From Ancylomarina subtilis (GTDB lineage: Bacteria; Bacteroidota; Bacteroidia; Bacteroidales; Marinifilaceae): a stretch of DNA of 64,000 nucleotides. Positions 44,997 through 53,360 of this stretch are shown in pieces. The stretch spans positions 34,919 through 98,918 of the forward strand of contig NZ_SHKN01000006.1 in assembly GCF_004217115.1 (NCBI RefSeq), written 5' to 3'. The translations under genes were made by a program, and so were the position numbers. Under the pieces are notes generated by a model. The model was not told the DNA's origin. It saw nothing but the letters and a program-made list of their open reading frames with translations, and made no database searches. How positions within the stretch are numbered: position 1 is the first letter of the stretch; each line of letters begins with the position of its first letter.

Positions 44997-45563
44997 ATGG
45001 AAAATATTTTATTCGCGTATTACGAAAGAATTTTTGAGCGTAAGCTTTCTCTTGATGAAAAAGTGTTTATCAAAGACTCATCGAAATATGAAAGTTTCAA
45101 GAAAAAACAACTTTTGTTTTCAAGTGGAGACGCGAATACCAGGCATTATATTGTTGAAAAAGGCTTGTTACGTTTGTATATTATCGATCCTTCAGGAAAG
45201 GAATTCAATATTCTTTTTGCCAAAGAAAATCAGGTGATAGGGGATCTTTCTACTCCATTACCAACCTCCTTCTTTTTAGAAGCTATTGAAGATAGTCGTG
45301 TTTTTTCGATTGATGACGATCAGTTTAGAAAATTAACGGATAATTTCTCAAAGATTACAGAGACATTAAAGCGGTCCTATATCTTTTTACAGAAACGCTT
45401 CATTTCCATTTTATCAAAAACGGCCGAAGAGAATTATGAAGAACTTATTGCTGAATACCCCGATTTGGTACAGCGTCTTCCACAGTATCATATTTCGTCT
45501 TATTTAGGAGTTACACCTGTTTTTTTAAGTCAGATTATGGCAAAAAGAGCAAGAAAGAAATAA
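44997..45563 (+). CDS. Crp/Fnr-family transcriptional regulator
   Basis: A 188-residue protein with an N-terminal cyclic-nucleotide-binding-type beta roll (about 20-120; LLFSSGDANTRHYIVEKG is the classic phosphate-roll region) and a short C-terminal helix-turn-helix (about 160-185, ISSYLGVTPVFLSQI). It has no cysteines, so it is not an oxygen-sensing FeS Fnr. Residues that bind cAMP are not clearly present. It is the last gene of the long operon, 26 bases after the cyclase, and a perfect palindrome lies just beyond its stop in front of yceI. Probably a local regulator of this system. Confidence 0.87.
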   Translation: MENILFAYYERIFERKLSLDEKVFIKDSSKYESFKKKQLLFSSGDANTRHYIVEKGLLRLYIIDPSGKEFNILFAKENQVIGDLSTPLPTSFFLEAIEDSRVFSIDDDQFRKLTDNFSKITETLKRSYIFLQKRFISILSKTAEENYEELIAEYPDLVQRLPQYHISSYLGVTPVFLSQIMAKRARKK

Positions 45564-45578
45564 AAGATCTGAATTTAT

Positions 45579-45590
45579 TAAACTAGTTTA
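45579..45590. promoter_or_regulatory. Perfect palindrome TAAACTAGTTTA, candidate Crp/Fnr operator
   Basis: A 12-base perfect palindrome centred at 45584.5, about 41-43 bases upstream of the transcription start predicted from the -7 box at 45614-45621. That is the position where Crp-type activators overlap the -33 region, and no good -33 element is present. The Crp/Fnr gene ends 16 bases upstream. Confidence 0.55.
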
Positions 45591-45613
45591 TTTTTTCCGC
45601 AAATGAGGTCTCG

Positions 45614-45621
45614 TATGTTTG
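45614..45621 (+). promoter_or_regulatory. -7 promoter element of the yceI gene
   Basis: TATGTTTG matches TAnnTTTG exactly. Transcription would start near 45626, leaving a leader of about 25 bases. The -33 region is only a T run, consistent with activator dependence. Confidence 0.6.
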
Positions 45622-45650
45622 CAGTGTTGAAACATTAAAAATAAAGAGAT

Positions 45651-46271
45651 ATGAAAAGAATAGGATTTTTTATATTAATGGGCCTCATATTCATTAATAA
45701 AGTGGATGCAGAACAGCCGGTTAAGAATGTAAAAGCGTTTAACGTTCAGACAAAAGAAAGTAAGGTGTTTTGGACTGGGAAAAAAGTCTCAGGTAAACAT
45801 ACAGGTGAAATTTCACTTAAGGATGGTGAGATTGTTTTAAATGGGAATAAGTTTGTCAGTGCAAACATTAATATCGATATGTCTTCCATTATTTGCTCGG
45901 ATATTACCAATGAACAATGGAATAAGAAACTGATAGGACATTTAAAATCTGATGATTTTTTCTCTGTTGAAAAGTTTCCGGAGTCAAATTTTAAAACAAC
46001 TCAGTTTACTAAAATTCAGAATGCCAAGCCTGATGAAGCTAATTATACCGTCAAAGGGATTTTGAGTATTAAGGGAATTAGCCATGAAATTACTTTTCCT
46101 GCAAAATTGGAGATGAGGAATGATGCCCTTTGGGTTGATGCATTGCTTTCTGTTGACAGAACAAAATGGGATATTAAATATGGTTCGGGGTCATTTTTTG
46201 ATGATTTAGGAGATAATATGATTCACGATATGTTCGAAATAAAATTTCAACTGGTTTCAAGAATAAATTGA
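45651..46271 (+). CDS. yceI: YceI-family secreted lipocalin-like protein
   Basis: A 206-residue protein with a signal peptide (about 1-19) and a YceI domain: SKVFWTGKK near residue 33, LKSDDFFSVEKFPESNFK near 105, LSIKGISHEITFPAKL and the closing DMFEIKFQL. YceI proteins form a ten-stranded barrel, and structures of relatives contain a bound polyprenyl compound. Its place next to three isoprenoid genes may therefore be meaningful. It has its own promoter and a strong terminator, so it is a separate transcription unit, possibly under the adjacent Crp/Fnr regulator. Confidence 0.92.
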   Translation: MKRIGFFILMGLIFINKVDAEQPVKNVKAFNVQTKESKVFWTGKKVSGKHTGEISLKDGEIVLNGNKFVSANINIDMSSIICSDITNEQWNKKLIGHLKSDDFFSVEKFPESNFKTTQFTKIQNAKPDEANYTVKGILSIKGISHEITFPAKLEMRNDALWVDALLSVDRTKWDIKYGSGSFFDDLGDNMIHDMFEIKFQLVSRIN

Positions 46272-46276
46272 GCCGT

Positions 46277-46315
46277 AAAAAAGGGAAAAGACCAAATGAT
46301 CTTTTCCCTTTTTTT
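46277..46315. terminator. Bidirectional terminator between yceI and aspartate kinase
   Basis: A stem of about 15 bp (46277-46291 with 46300-46314) with A-rich and T-rich flanks works in both directions. It lies between convergent genes and its end overlaps the stop codon of the minus-strand aspartate kinase. Confidence 0.9.
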
Positions 46316-47579
46316 ATGACTTGGATTCCAATACATACTGAGCTGTATCTCTACTCTTCTGTTCCAGAAGAATAGTGCGATCATCAGTCATTTGTTTAAT
46401 TGAATCGATATCGTAGTGACGAATTGTAATCAACTCAAGGTTTTCGTTGTATCTAACCTCATAATCAACCTTAAGCGCTTCAATTAATTTGTCAATGTTT
46501 TTGCTGTTATCCACACAAAGTGAAAAACTAATTGCAGAATTCTGAGTCAGATTTACTTTTAAACGGTATTTTGCAATAAGTGAGAAAATGGGTCCGAGAT
46601 TTTCTTCGATAACAAATGAATAATCTTTGGGACGAATTGAAATCAAACGTTGTTTCTCTTTTTGAATGAATATGGGGATTTTACCTGTTTTTTCAATGGA
46701 GGCTTCACTAACTAAAGTTCCCTGATCAAAATAATTGATGAATGATTTAACATACATAGGGATACTTTTTTCCCGTAAGGGCTGAATGGTTTTGGGATGA
46801 ATAACCTTTGCTCCAAAAAAAGCAAGTTCAATGGCTTCCTGATAAGAGATCCGTTTCAGTTGTTTGGCTTCAGGTATCCATTTGGGGTCAGCATTCATCA
46901 CACCGGGCACATCTTTCCAAATTGAAACTTCTTCGGCATCTAAAATATTAGCAAGTATAGCGGCGGTATAATCAGAGCCTTCGCGCCCCAGTGTTGTTGT
47001 TAAATTTGATGAGGTCCCACCAATAAAACCTTGAGTGATATACATAAATGTATCTTGAAATGTGAAGGCTTTAGGAAGTAGCTGACGTGAAAGTGCCCAG
47101 TCAACTTTTGCCTCTCCGAATGTGTCGTTTGTTTTTAAATACCTTCTGATATCAATCCATTGGTTGTTAATGCCATTGCATTTTAAGTATTCGGATATAA
47201 TCTTTGTCGATAAAAGTTCGCCATATGCGACGATTTGATCGTATTCGAATTCATAATTAAGCGATGCTGGTTTTTGCAGATAAGCACTAAGCTCATCGAA
47301 AAGTTTTTCAATTTTGGATATTGAAGCTGTTTCCGTTTTTGCAAATAAGGTGTTTATAATATCCAGATGGTAGGTTTTAATTTCATTAAATTGTTTTAAA
47401 ACCAAATCATTTTTTTTGTTGAAAAAATTGGCGACTATTTCTTCCAATGCGTTCGTGGTTTTCCCCATGGCAGAAACCACAATTAAGCTTTCATTTTTAT
47501 ACGATTGTACAATCTTGAAAAAATTCATAACGCCTTCAGCAGAATTTACTGAAGCTCCTCCGAATTTGAAAACATCCAT
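46314..47579 (-). CDS. lysC: Aspartate kinase
   Basis: A 421-residue monofunctional aspartokinase. It phosphorylates L-aspartate, the first step towards lysine, diaminopimelate, threonine and methionine. It begins with the typical VFKFGGASV, has the catalytic GREGSDYTAAILA near residue 207 and a C-terminal regulatory region of ACT type (about 300-420) that is more divergent than usual. The supply of meso-DAP fits the MurE specificity motif in this window, although the genes are far apart. It is transcribed alone, divergent from the bisphosphatase gene with 240 bases between. I saw no clear promoter box in that gap. Confidence 0.93.
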   Translation of the reverse strand: MDVFKFGGASVNSAEGVMNFFKIVQSYKNESLIVVSAMGKTTNALEEIVANFFNKKNDLVLKQFNEIKTYHLDIINTLFAKTETASISKIEKLFDELSAYLQKPASLNYEFEYDQIVAYGELLSTKIISEYLKCNGINNQWIDIRRYLKTNDTFGEAKVDWALSRQLLPKAFTFQDTFMYITQGFIGGTSSNLTTTLGREGSDYTAAILANILDAEEVSIWKDVPGVMNADPKWIPEAKQLKRISYQEAIELAFFGAKVIHPKTIQPLREKSIPMYVKSFINYFDQGTLVSEASIEKTGKIPIFIQKEKQRLISIRPKDYSFVIEENLGPIFSLIAKYRLKVNLTQNSAISFSLCVDNSKNIDKLIEALKVDYEVRYNENLELITIRHYDIDSIKQMTDDRTILLEQKSRDTAQYVLESKS

Positions 47580-47819
47580 TCGTTCTATTGTTTAATTCTA
47601 TAATAAGAGCCAATATATGGCTGATATATCTGATAATTAATTTGAGATCTTATCTTAATGTAAGGAATGTAAATTATACCAGACGTCATAAAATAGATCA
47701 GTATTTGAAATTAATAAATAAACTGAAGCGAGGGGCTTCTGTTCTGTTTTTTTAACACAAAAGTTTGTCGCACACGTTTGAAATAAGCTTTAGGAGGTTC
47801 GATAAAAAAAGCTAACTTT

Positions 47820-48884
47820 ATGCCACCAAACAAAACCAAACGTATTAAAAAGCCAAACAAAATGACCGAACACAACAATGTTCAAACCCTGAATCAGTTT
47901 ATTATTCAGCGTCAAGCTGAATACCCCAATGCTTCAGGAGAGTTATCACGACTGCTTCATCACATTGGAATTGCTTCTAAAATTGTGAACCGAGCTGTTA
48001 ATAAAGCGGGTTTAGTTGATGTTTTAGGAGCTCATGGAGATCAAAATGTACAAGGTGAAGATCAACAGAAGCTTGATGTTTTTGCAGATACTCATTTTAT
48101 AAATGCTCTTAGAGGGAGTGGGGAGTGCGCTGCTATTGCTTCGGAAGAGAACGAAGATATCATCATTTTTGATGATGCAATGGGACGAAATGCAAAGTAT
48201 GTTTTTTGTATGGATCCTTTGGATGGTTCTTCAAATATTGATGTCAATGTTTCTATTGGAACAATCTTTTCTATTTATCAGCGTGTAAGTAAAAAAGGGG
48301 AATTGCCAACCAAGGAAGATTTCTTACAAGAAGGGACTAAGCAGGTTGCTGCAGGTTACGTGATTTATGGATCTTCAACCATGTTGGTTTATACAACAGG
48401 AAATGGAGTAAACGGATTTACGCTTGATCCTTCAATTGGAGAATTCTGTTTGTCGCATCCTAATATTAAGACCCCAAAAAATGGAAAAATTTATTCCATT
48501 AACGAGGGGAATTATATCAACTTACCTGGCGGTGTGAAGAAATACATCAAATATTGCCAGGAAAAAGATCCAAAGACCAATCGACCTTATACATCCCGAT
48601 ATATTGGATCATTGGTAGCAGATTTTCATAGAAATTTACTTAAGGGTGGAATTTTCATCTATCCTAATACAAGTGCTAATAGTAATGGCAAACTACGTTT
48701 GCTTTACGAATGCAATCCAATTGCTTTTATCGCCGAACAGGCTGGAGGAAAGGCAACCAACGGGGTTGAGCGTATCTTGAAAATTAAGCCAGATTCCATT
48801 CACCAACGTGTACCTTTCTACACGGGTTCATCAGCAATGGTAAAGAAAGCCGAAGATTTTTTGGATTTCTTTAATAATATATAA
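47820..48884 (+). CDS. fbp: Fructose-1,6-bisphosphatase, class I
   Basis: Gluconeogenic phosphatase converting fructose-1,6-bisphosphate to fructose-6-phosphate. The 354-residue reading has the metal-binding [17 protein letters not shown] motif (about 130-147), SEENE before it, and the substrate region [14 protein letters not shown] near 260. The start could be the first ATG (47820) or the one 14 codons later (47862); the segment between is lysine-rich and probably not conserved. AGGAGG at 47792-47797 is too far (22 bases) to decide the matter. A terminator follows the gene. Confidence 0.95.
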   Translation: MPPNKTKRIKKPNKMTEHNNVQTLNQFIIQRQAEYPNASGELSRLLHHIGIASKIVNRAVNKAGLVDVLGAHGDQNVQGEDQQKLDVFADTHFINALRGSGECAAIASEENEDIIIFDDAMGRNAKYVFCMDPLDGSSNIDVNVSIGTIFSIYQRVSKKGELPTKEDFLQEGTKQVAAGYVIYGSSTMLVYTTGNGVNGFTLDPSIGEFCLSHPNIKTPKNGKIYSINEGNYINLPGGVKKYIKYCQEKDPKTNRPYTSRYIGSLVADFHRNLLKGGIFIYPNTSANSNGKLRLLYECNPIAFIAEQAGGKATNGVERILKIKPDSIHQRVPFYTGSSAMVKKAEDFLDFFNNI

Positions 48885-48910
48885 GAGATTTTATCTTTAA
48901 AATATCAAGA

Positions 48911-48940
48911 AAGCAGAGCCGATAGTGGTTCTGCTTTTTT
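48911..48940 (+). terminator. Terminator after fbp
   Basis: A nine- to ten-base-pair stem (48912-48920 with 48927-48935, one G-T pair) with a six-base loop is followed by a run of T. Confidence 0.88.
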
Positions 48941-49003
48941 GCTTTTAGGAGGATTCAAATTTCTTATGAAAGGGTACAATTATCTATTCCCAAACAATTT
49001 CCC

Positions 49004-49011
49004 TAAATTTG
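49004..49011 (+). promoter_or_regulatory. -7 promoter element of mfd
   Basis: TAAATTTG is an exact TAnnTTTG match. Transcription would start near 49017, about 20 bases before the preferred mfd start at 49036. No clear TTG is found at -33. Confidence 0.5.
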
Positions 49012-49035
49012 TGTGCATTACAAAAAGGAGAAAAA

Positions 49036-52000
49036 TTGGAATTAGATCAAATTATAAACTTATTTAAAGAGCATCCGGCTCGTTATTCAATACAGAAATT
49101 TTTAGATCAGGAATCTCAGACGAAGCTTCATTTAAAGGGAATGCAAGGCTCATCTTTAGCTATTTTAGCTGCTTCACTTCCTAATGATAAAAGGGCACAG
49201 GTTTTTGTTCTGAATGACAAGGAAGAAGCTGCTTATTTCTACAATGACCTAAGTACTTTGCTTGATGAAGAACAGGTTTTGTATTTCCCTTCTTCATTTA
49301 AGCGTTCGGCTCAATATGAAAGCACAGATAATTCAAATATTATTCTTCGTGCCGAAGTTTTAAATCGCTTGCTTTCGAAAAAGAATCCGTGTTATATTGT
49401 GACTTTCCCTGAGGCTATAGCTGAGAAAGTCATTAGCCCTGAACAGTTGGAGGAGAATACGCTTAAGATTACCGTGGGCGAAAAATTATCTCCCGAGTTT
49501 ATCGAAGAGGTTCTGGTCGATTATAAATTCGAAAGGTCTGATTTTGTTGTAGAACCCGGTCAATATTCTATTCGTGGCTCCATTATCGATATTTTCTCTT
49601 TTTCTGATGAATACCCTTATCGAATTGACTTTTTTGGAGAAGAAGTGGATTCAATTCGCTTGTTCGATGTGGAAAATCAATTATCAAAAGAGAAGTTGAA
49701 TACGGTTGATATTATCCCTAATATTCAAGAAAATTTGAATGATGAGGCACGTATTTCATTCTTCAAATTTTTGCCTGAAAACTCGATTTGTTGGATTAAG
49801 AATGTTGCTTTTATAGCGGATAGAATTAATTCCATTTATGAAAAGACGATTGAGAAAAAGGCCTATGTTGAGTTTGGTGAGGATCGAATTTCGGTTCAGG
49901 ATTACCTAATTCAAGGGCCCGATTTTATAGATCATATTAATGCTTTTAAAGGTTTGGAATTTGGACAGAAATTCTATTTTCCGGCTGAAAATATTATTGA
50001 GTTTAATCAGAGTCCTCAGCCAGCTTTTAATAAGAATTTTGATCTGTTGGGACAGGAATTGCAGAATAACAATGCAAAAGCTCTGGAGAATTATATTTTT
50101 TCAGATAACTCCAAGCAGATTGAACGGATTCACAATATATTTGATGATAAAGGAATTGAGGTCATTTTCACTGATGTGAATCGAACCCTTCATCAGGGCT
50201 TCTCTGATGCAGACCTTAGAATTGCGTGTTATACCGATCATCAGATTTTTGACAGGCATCATAAGTTTCGTTTAAAGAATGCTACGGTTCACAAGGGCAA
50301 GGAAACCGTAACTCTAAAGGAGATTAATCGACTTCATCCGGGAGATTTTATCGTTCATTCCGATCATGGGATTGGTCGTTTTGGTGGCTTGCAGCGTATC
50401 GAAACCAATGGGAAATCACAAGAAGTGATTCGTTTGGTTTATAAGGATGATGATATTCTTTATGTGAGTTTACATTCTTTGCATAAAATATCGAAGTACA
50501 AAGGTAAGGACGGGAGTGCTCCTAAAATATATAAGTTGGGTACAGGTGCCTGGCAAAAGTTGAAAGACAAAACGAAGTCTAAGATTAAAGATATTGCTAA
50601 GGATCTGATTCTTTTGTATTCAAAGCGAAAAGCTGAACGTGGATTTCAATTCAGTCCGGATAGTTATATGCAGCAGGAACTTGAGGCTTCTTTTATTTAC
50701 GAGGATACACCAGATCAGGTTAAGGCAACTCAATCGGTTAAAGAGGGCATGGAATCGCCAACCCCAATGGACCGATTGGTTTGTGGTGACGTAGGTTTTG
50801 GGAAAACCGAAATTGCAGTTCGTGCCGCCTTTAAGGCTGTGGCCGATAATAAACAAGTCGCAATTCTTGTACCGACAACCATTTTGGCTTTTCAACACTA
50901 TAAAACCTTTAGCGATCGACTTAAGGATTTTCCTTGTCGAATTGATTATATCTCGCGAATGCGAAAGGCAAAAGATCAAAAAGAAATCTTGAAAGATTTG
51001 GCTGCTGGTCAGATTGATATTTTAATCGGAACGCATCGCATCATTGGTAAGGATATCCGGTTTAAGGATATGGGGCTTTTGATTGTTGATGAGGAGCAAA
51101 AATTTGGTGTATCTGTAAAAGAGAAATTGAAACAGATGAAAGTTAATGTGGATACCTTGACTTTAACGGCAACACCTATCCCACGTACCCTCCAGTTTTC
51201 ACTGATGGGTGCTCGAGATTTATCGATTATCAACACACCACCGCCTAACCGGTATCCGATTGTAACTGAAATTCACAATTTTAATGAAGATATCATTCGC
51301 GAAGCCATAACTTACGAGGTGGAGCGAAATGGACAGGTCTTTTTTATTCACAACAGGGTTCAGAATATTCATGAGGTTGAAGCCATGCTGCACCGTGCTG
51401 TACCTGGAATTTCGACAATTGTTGCTCATGGGCAAATGGATGGCCCCAAGTTGGAGAAGATCATGCTGGAATTCATTCGGGGTGACTACGACGTGCTGAT
51501 TGCAACAACTATAATTGAATCGGGACTTGATATCCCGAATGCGAATACCATTATAATTAACAATGGGCAGAATTTTGGCTTGAGTGAATTGCATCAATTG
51601 CGAGGTCGGGTAGGTCGATCAAACAAAAAAGCCTTTTGTTATTTGCTGACGCCACCTATGGAGTCGATGACGCAAGAAGCTCGCCAGCGATTAAATGCAA
51701 TTGAAAGCTTTTCTGAGTTGGGAAGTGGGTTTAATATTGCCATGCAGGATTTGGATATTCGTGGTGCAGGTAATCTTTTAGGCGGTGAGCAAAGTGGTTT
51801 CATCTCGGATATTGGTTACGAAACTTATCAAAGAATATTGAATGAAGCTATGCTTGAACTCAAGGAAACGGAATTCAAGGATGTTTTTGCTGAAGAAAAG
51901 AGTCAGGAAGAAGAGGAAATTAAACGATTTATATCGGACTGTCAGATTGATACGGACTTGGAGATATTATTCCCTGAGACTTATATTGAGAGTATTTCTG

Positions 52001-52395
52001 AACGAATCCGTTTGTATAGGGAGTTGGATAATTTACAAACTGAAGAAGAAATCGAAACGTTTGCTATTCAGTTGAGAGACCGTTTTGGAGAGATACCTGA
52101 GGCATCTGTCGAATTGCTTAATGTGGTTCGTTTGAGATGGTATGCTTTAGACTTAGGAATTGAGAAACTGATTTTAAAGTCGAAGAAGATGGTTCTGTAT
52201 TTTGTGAACGATCATCAATCGGCCTATTATCAATCGCCACAGTTTTCAAGAGTATTGGCTTTTGTTCAGTCTCAAACAATACCTTGTAAGATGAAAGAAG
52301 CAAGGCATCGATTAAGCTTGAGTTTTGAAAATGTGATGAGTATTAAACATGCAACGGAGGTATTGGAGAAATTCTCTGAACCTGTATCTTTATAA
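49036..52395 (+). CDS. mfd: Transcription-repair coupling factor Mfd
   Basis: ATP-dependent DNA translocase that removes stalled RNA polymerase and recruits UvrA. I start it at the TTG at 49036, five bases after a good AAAGGAG; the longer frame from 49009 would begin inside the promoter box. The product has about 1119 residues. The UvrB-homology region lies at about 130-240 and the RNA-polymerase-interacting domain at about 440-520 (PGDFIVHSDHGIGRF). The translocase motor has GDVGFGKTEIA as Walker A, DEEQKFGV as Walker B and the RG motif in the GLSELHQLRGRVGRS region, with the C-terminal D7/TRCF domain at the end. coaX follows by seven bases. Confidence 0.96.
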   Translation: MELDQIINLFKEHPARYSIQKFLDQESQTKLHLKGMQGSSLAILAASLPNDKRAQVFVLNDKEEAAYFYNDLSTLLDEEQVLYFPSSFKRSAQYESTDNSNIILRAEVLNRLLSKKNPCYIVTFPEAIAEKVISPEQLEENTLKITVGEKLSPEFIEEVLVDYKFERSDFVVEPGQYSIRGSIIDIFSFSDEYPYRIDFFGEEVDSIRLFDVENQLSKEKLNTVDIIPNIQENLNDEARISFFKFLPENSICWIKNVAFIADRINSIYEKTIEKKAYVEFGEDRISVQDYLIQGPDFIDHINAFKGLEFGQKFYFPAENIIEFNQSPQPAFNKNFDLLGQELQNNNAKALENYIFSDNSKQIERIHNIFDDKGIEVIFTDVNRTLHQGFSDADLRIACYTDHQIFDRHHKFRLKNATVHKGKETVTLKEINRLHPGDFIVHSDHGIGRFGGLQRIETNGKSQEVIRLVYKDDDILYVSLHSLHKISKYKGKDGSAPKIYKLGTGAWQKLKDKTKSKIKDIAKDLILLYSKRKAERGFQFSPDSYMQQELEASFIYEDTPDQVKATQSVKEGMESPTPMDRLVCGDVGFGKTEIAVRAAFKAVADNKQVAILVPTTILAFQHYKTFSDRLKDFPCRIDYISRMRKAKDQKEILKDLAAGQIDILIGTHRIIGKDIRFKDMGLLIVDEEQKFGVSVKEKLKQMKVNVDTLTLTATPIPRTLQFSLMGARDLSIINTPPPNRYPIVTEIHNFNEDIIREAITYEVERNGQVFFIHNRVQNIHEVEAMLHRAVPGISTIVAHGQMDGPKLEKIMLEFIRGDYDVLIATTIIESGLDIPNANTIIINNGQNFGLSELHQLRGRVGRSNKKAFCYLLTPPMESMTQEARQRLNAIESFSELGSGFNIAMQDLDIRGAGNLLGGEQSGFISDIGYETYQRILNEAMLELKETEFKDVFAEEKSQEEEEIKRFISDCQIDTDLEILFPETYIESISERIRLYRELDNLQTEEEIETFAIQLRDRFGEIPEASVELLNVVRLRWYALDLGIEKLILKSKKMVLYFVNDHQSAYYQSPQFSRVLAFVQSQTIPCKMKEARHRLSLSFENVMSIKHATEVLEKFSEPVSL

Positions 52396-52402
52396 AAAAG
52401 AG

Positions 52403-53131
52403 ATGAATTTAATTATCGACATAGGAAATACGCAAACAAAATACGCAATCTTTGAAGGTAAGAATATGCTTGAGTTTTGTGAATCACACATTTCAGATAT
52501 GGATTTGATTCTTCTCTGGCAAAAGAAATATCCCGGATTAGATGCCCTTATTGTATCTTCGGTTCAAGGTAGACCTGATGTTTTTCTTAAGTCGTTGGAG
52601 TCTCTGTTCGATAGTGTAATCTTCTTTGATCAGAACACACCAACTCCGCTTGAAAATCTGTACGAAACGAAAGAAACGTTAGGCTACGACCGCTTAGCAG
52701 CATGTGTAGGTGCCAATACACTGCATCCGAATGTTAATTTATTGGTGATTGATGCTGGAACTGCAATTACGTTTGACTTTGTTAATGCTAAAAATCAATA
52801 TTTGGGTGGTACAATATCACCTGGATTGGCAATGAGATTTAAAGCATTAAACACATTTACGAAGAAATTGCCCTTGTTGGAGAAATCAGAAACCCATGCC
52901 CTAATAGGTAAGAATACATCTCAGGCTATCATCTCCGGGGTTCAAAATAGTCTTCTATTTGAGATTGATAGCTATATCGATAAGCTTACAGAGAGTCATT
53001 CGGGAGCTAAAATATTTTTAACGGGAGGGGATTCTGAATTTATTCATCCAAAATTGAAAAATGAAACCTTTTGTGTTAGGACGCTTTTGTTGGGTGGACT
53101 GAATGCCATTCTTAATTATAATAAATCCTAA
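52403..53131 (+). CDS. coaX: Type III pantothenate kinase CoaX
   Basis: First enzyme of coenzyme A synthesis, phosphorylating pantothenate. The start at 52403 (MNLIIDIGNTQTKYAIF) places the phosphate-binding DIGNT motif at the N-terminus where it belongs; an earlier in-frame ATG lies within mfd. The 242-residue protein also has LGYDRLAACVGAN near 86 and the second phosphate motif IDAGTAITFDF near 110. It is seven bases after mfd, so probably co-transcribed. Confidence 0.95.
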   Translation: MNLIIDIGNTQTKYAIFEGKNMLEFCESHISDMDLILLWQKKYPGLDALIVSSVQGRPDVFLKSLESLFDSVIFFDQNTPTPLENLYETKETLGYDRLAACVGANTLHPNVNLLVIDAGTAITFDFVNAKNQYLGGTISPGLAMRFKALNTFTKKLPLLEKSETHALIGKNTSQAIISGVQNSLLFEIDSYIDKLTESHSGAKIFLTGGDSEFIHPKLKNETFCVRTLLLGGLNAILNYNKS

Positions 53132-53153
53132 TATCGAGATTATTCTGGATCGC

Positions 53154-53184
53154 TTTGCAGCTTGTTAATTTATTTATAGTTTTG
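53154..53184 (+). promoter_or_regulatory. Bacteroidota consensus promoter of the TPR-lptC unit
   Basis: TTTG (53154-53157), 19 bases, TAGTTTTG (53177-53184): both boxes and the spacing fit. The start would be near 53190, which leaves an unusually long leader of about 170 bases before the ATG at 53361. Confidence 0.72.
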
Positions 53185-53360
53185 CACTTGTCAGATTTTT
53201 TAGATCCACAAGGCGAATTCTTATATTTTCTTTCGTTAAGCTTTTTTAACTAATAGATGCGGAGAATGGTATGTGGTTTGCCCTGAGATTAATTATATTT
53301 AAAAAAGATTAAGATCTTCCATCGACACAAATAACTAACTAGATTATAAAATAGAGTATC

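Noticed and set aside
44997..45563. An oxygen-sensing Fnr
   Set aside because: The protein has no cysteines to bind an FeS cluster; only the general Crp/Fnr fold is supported.
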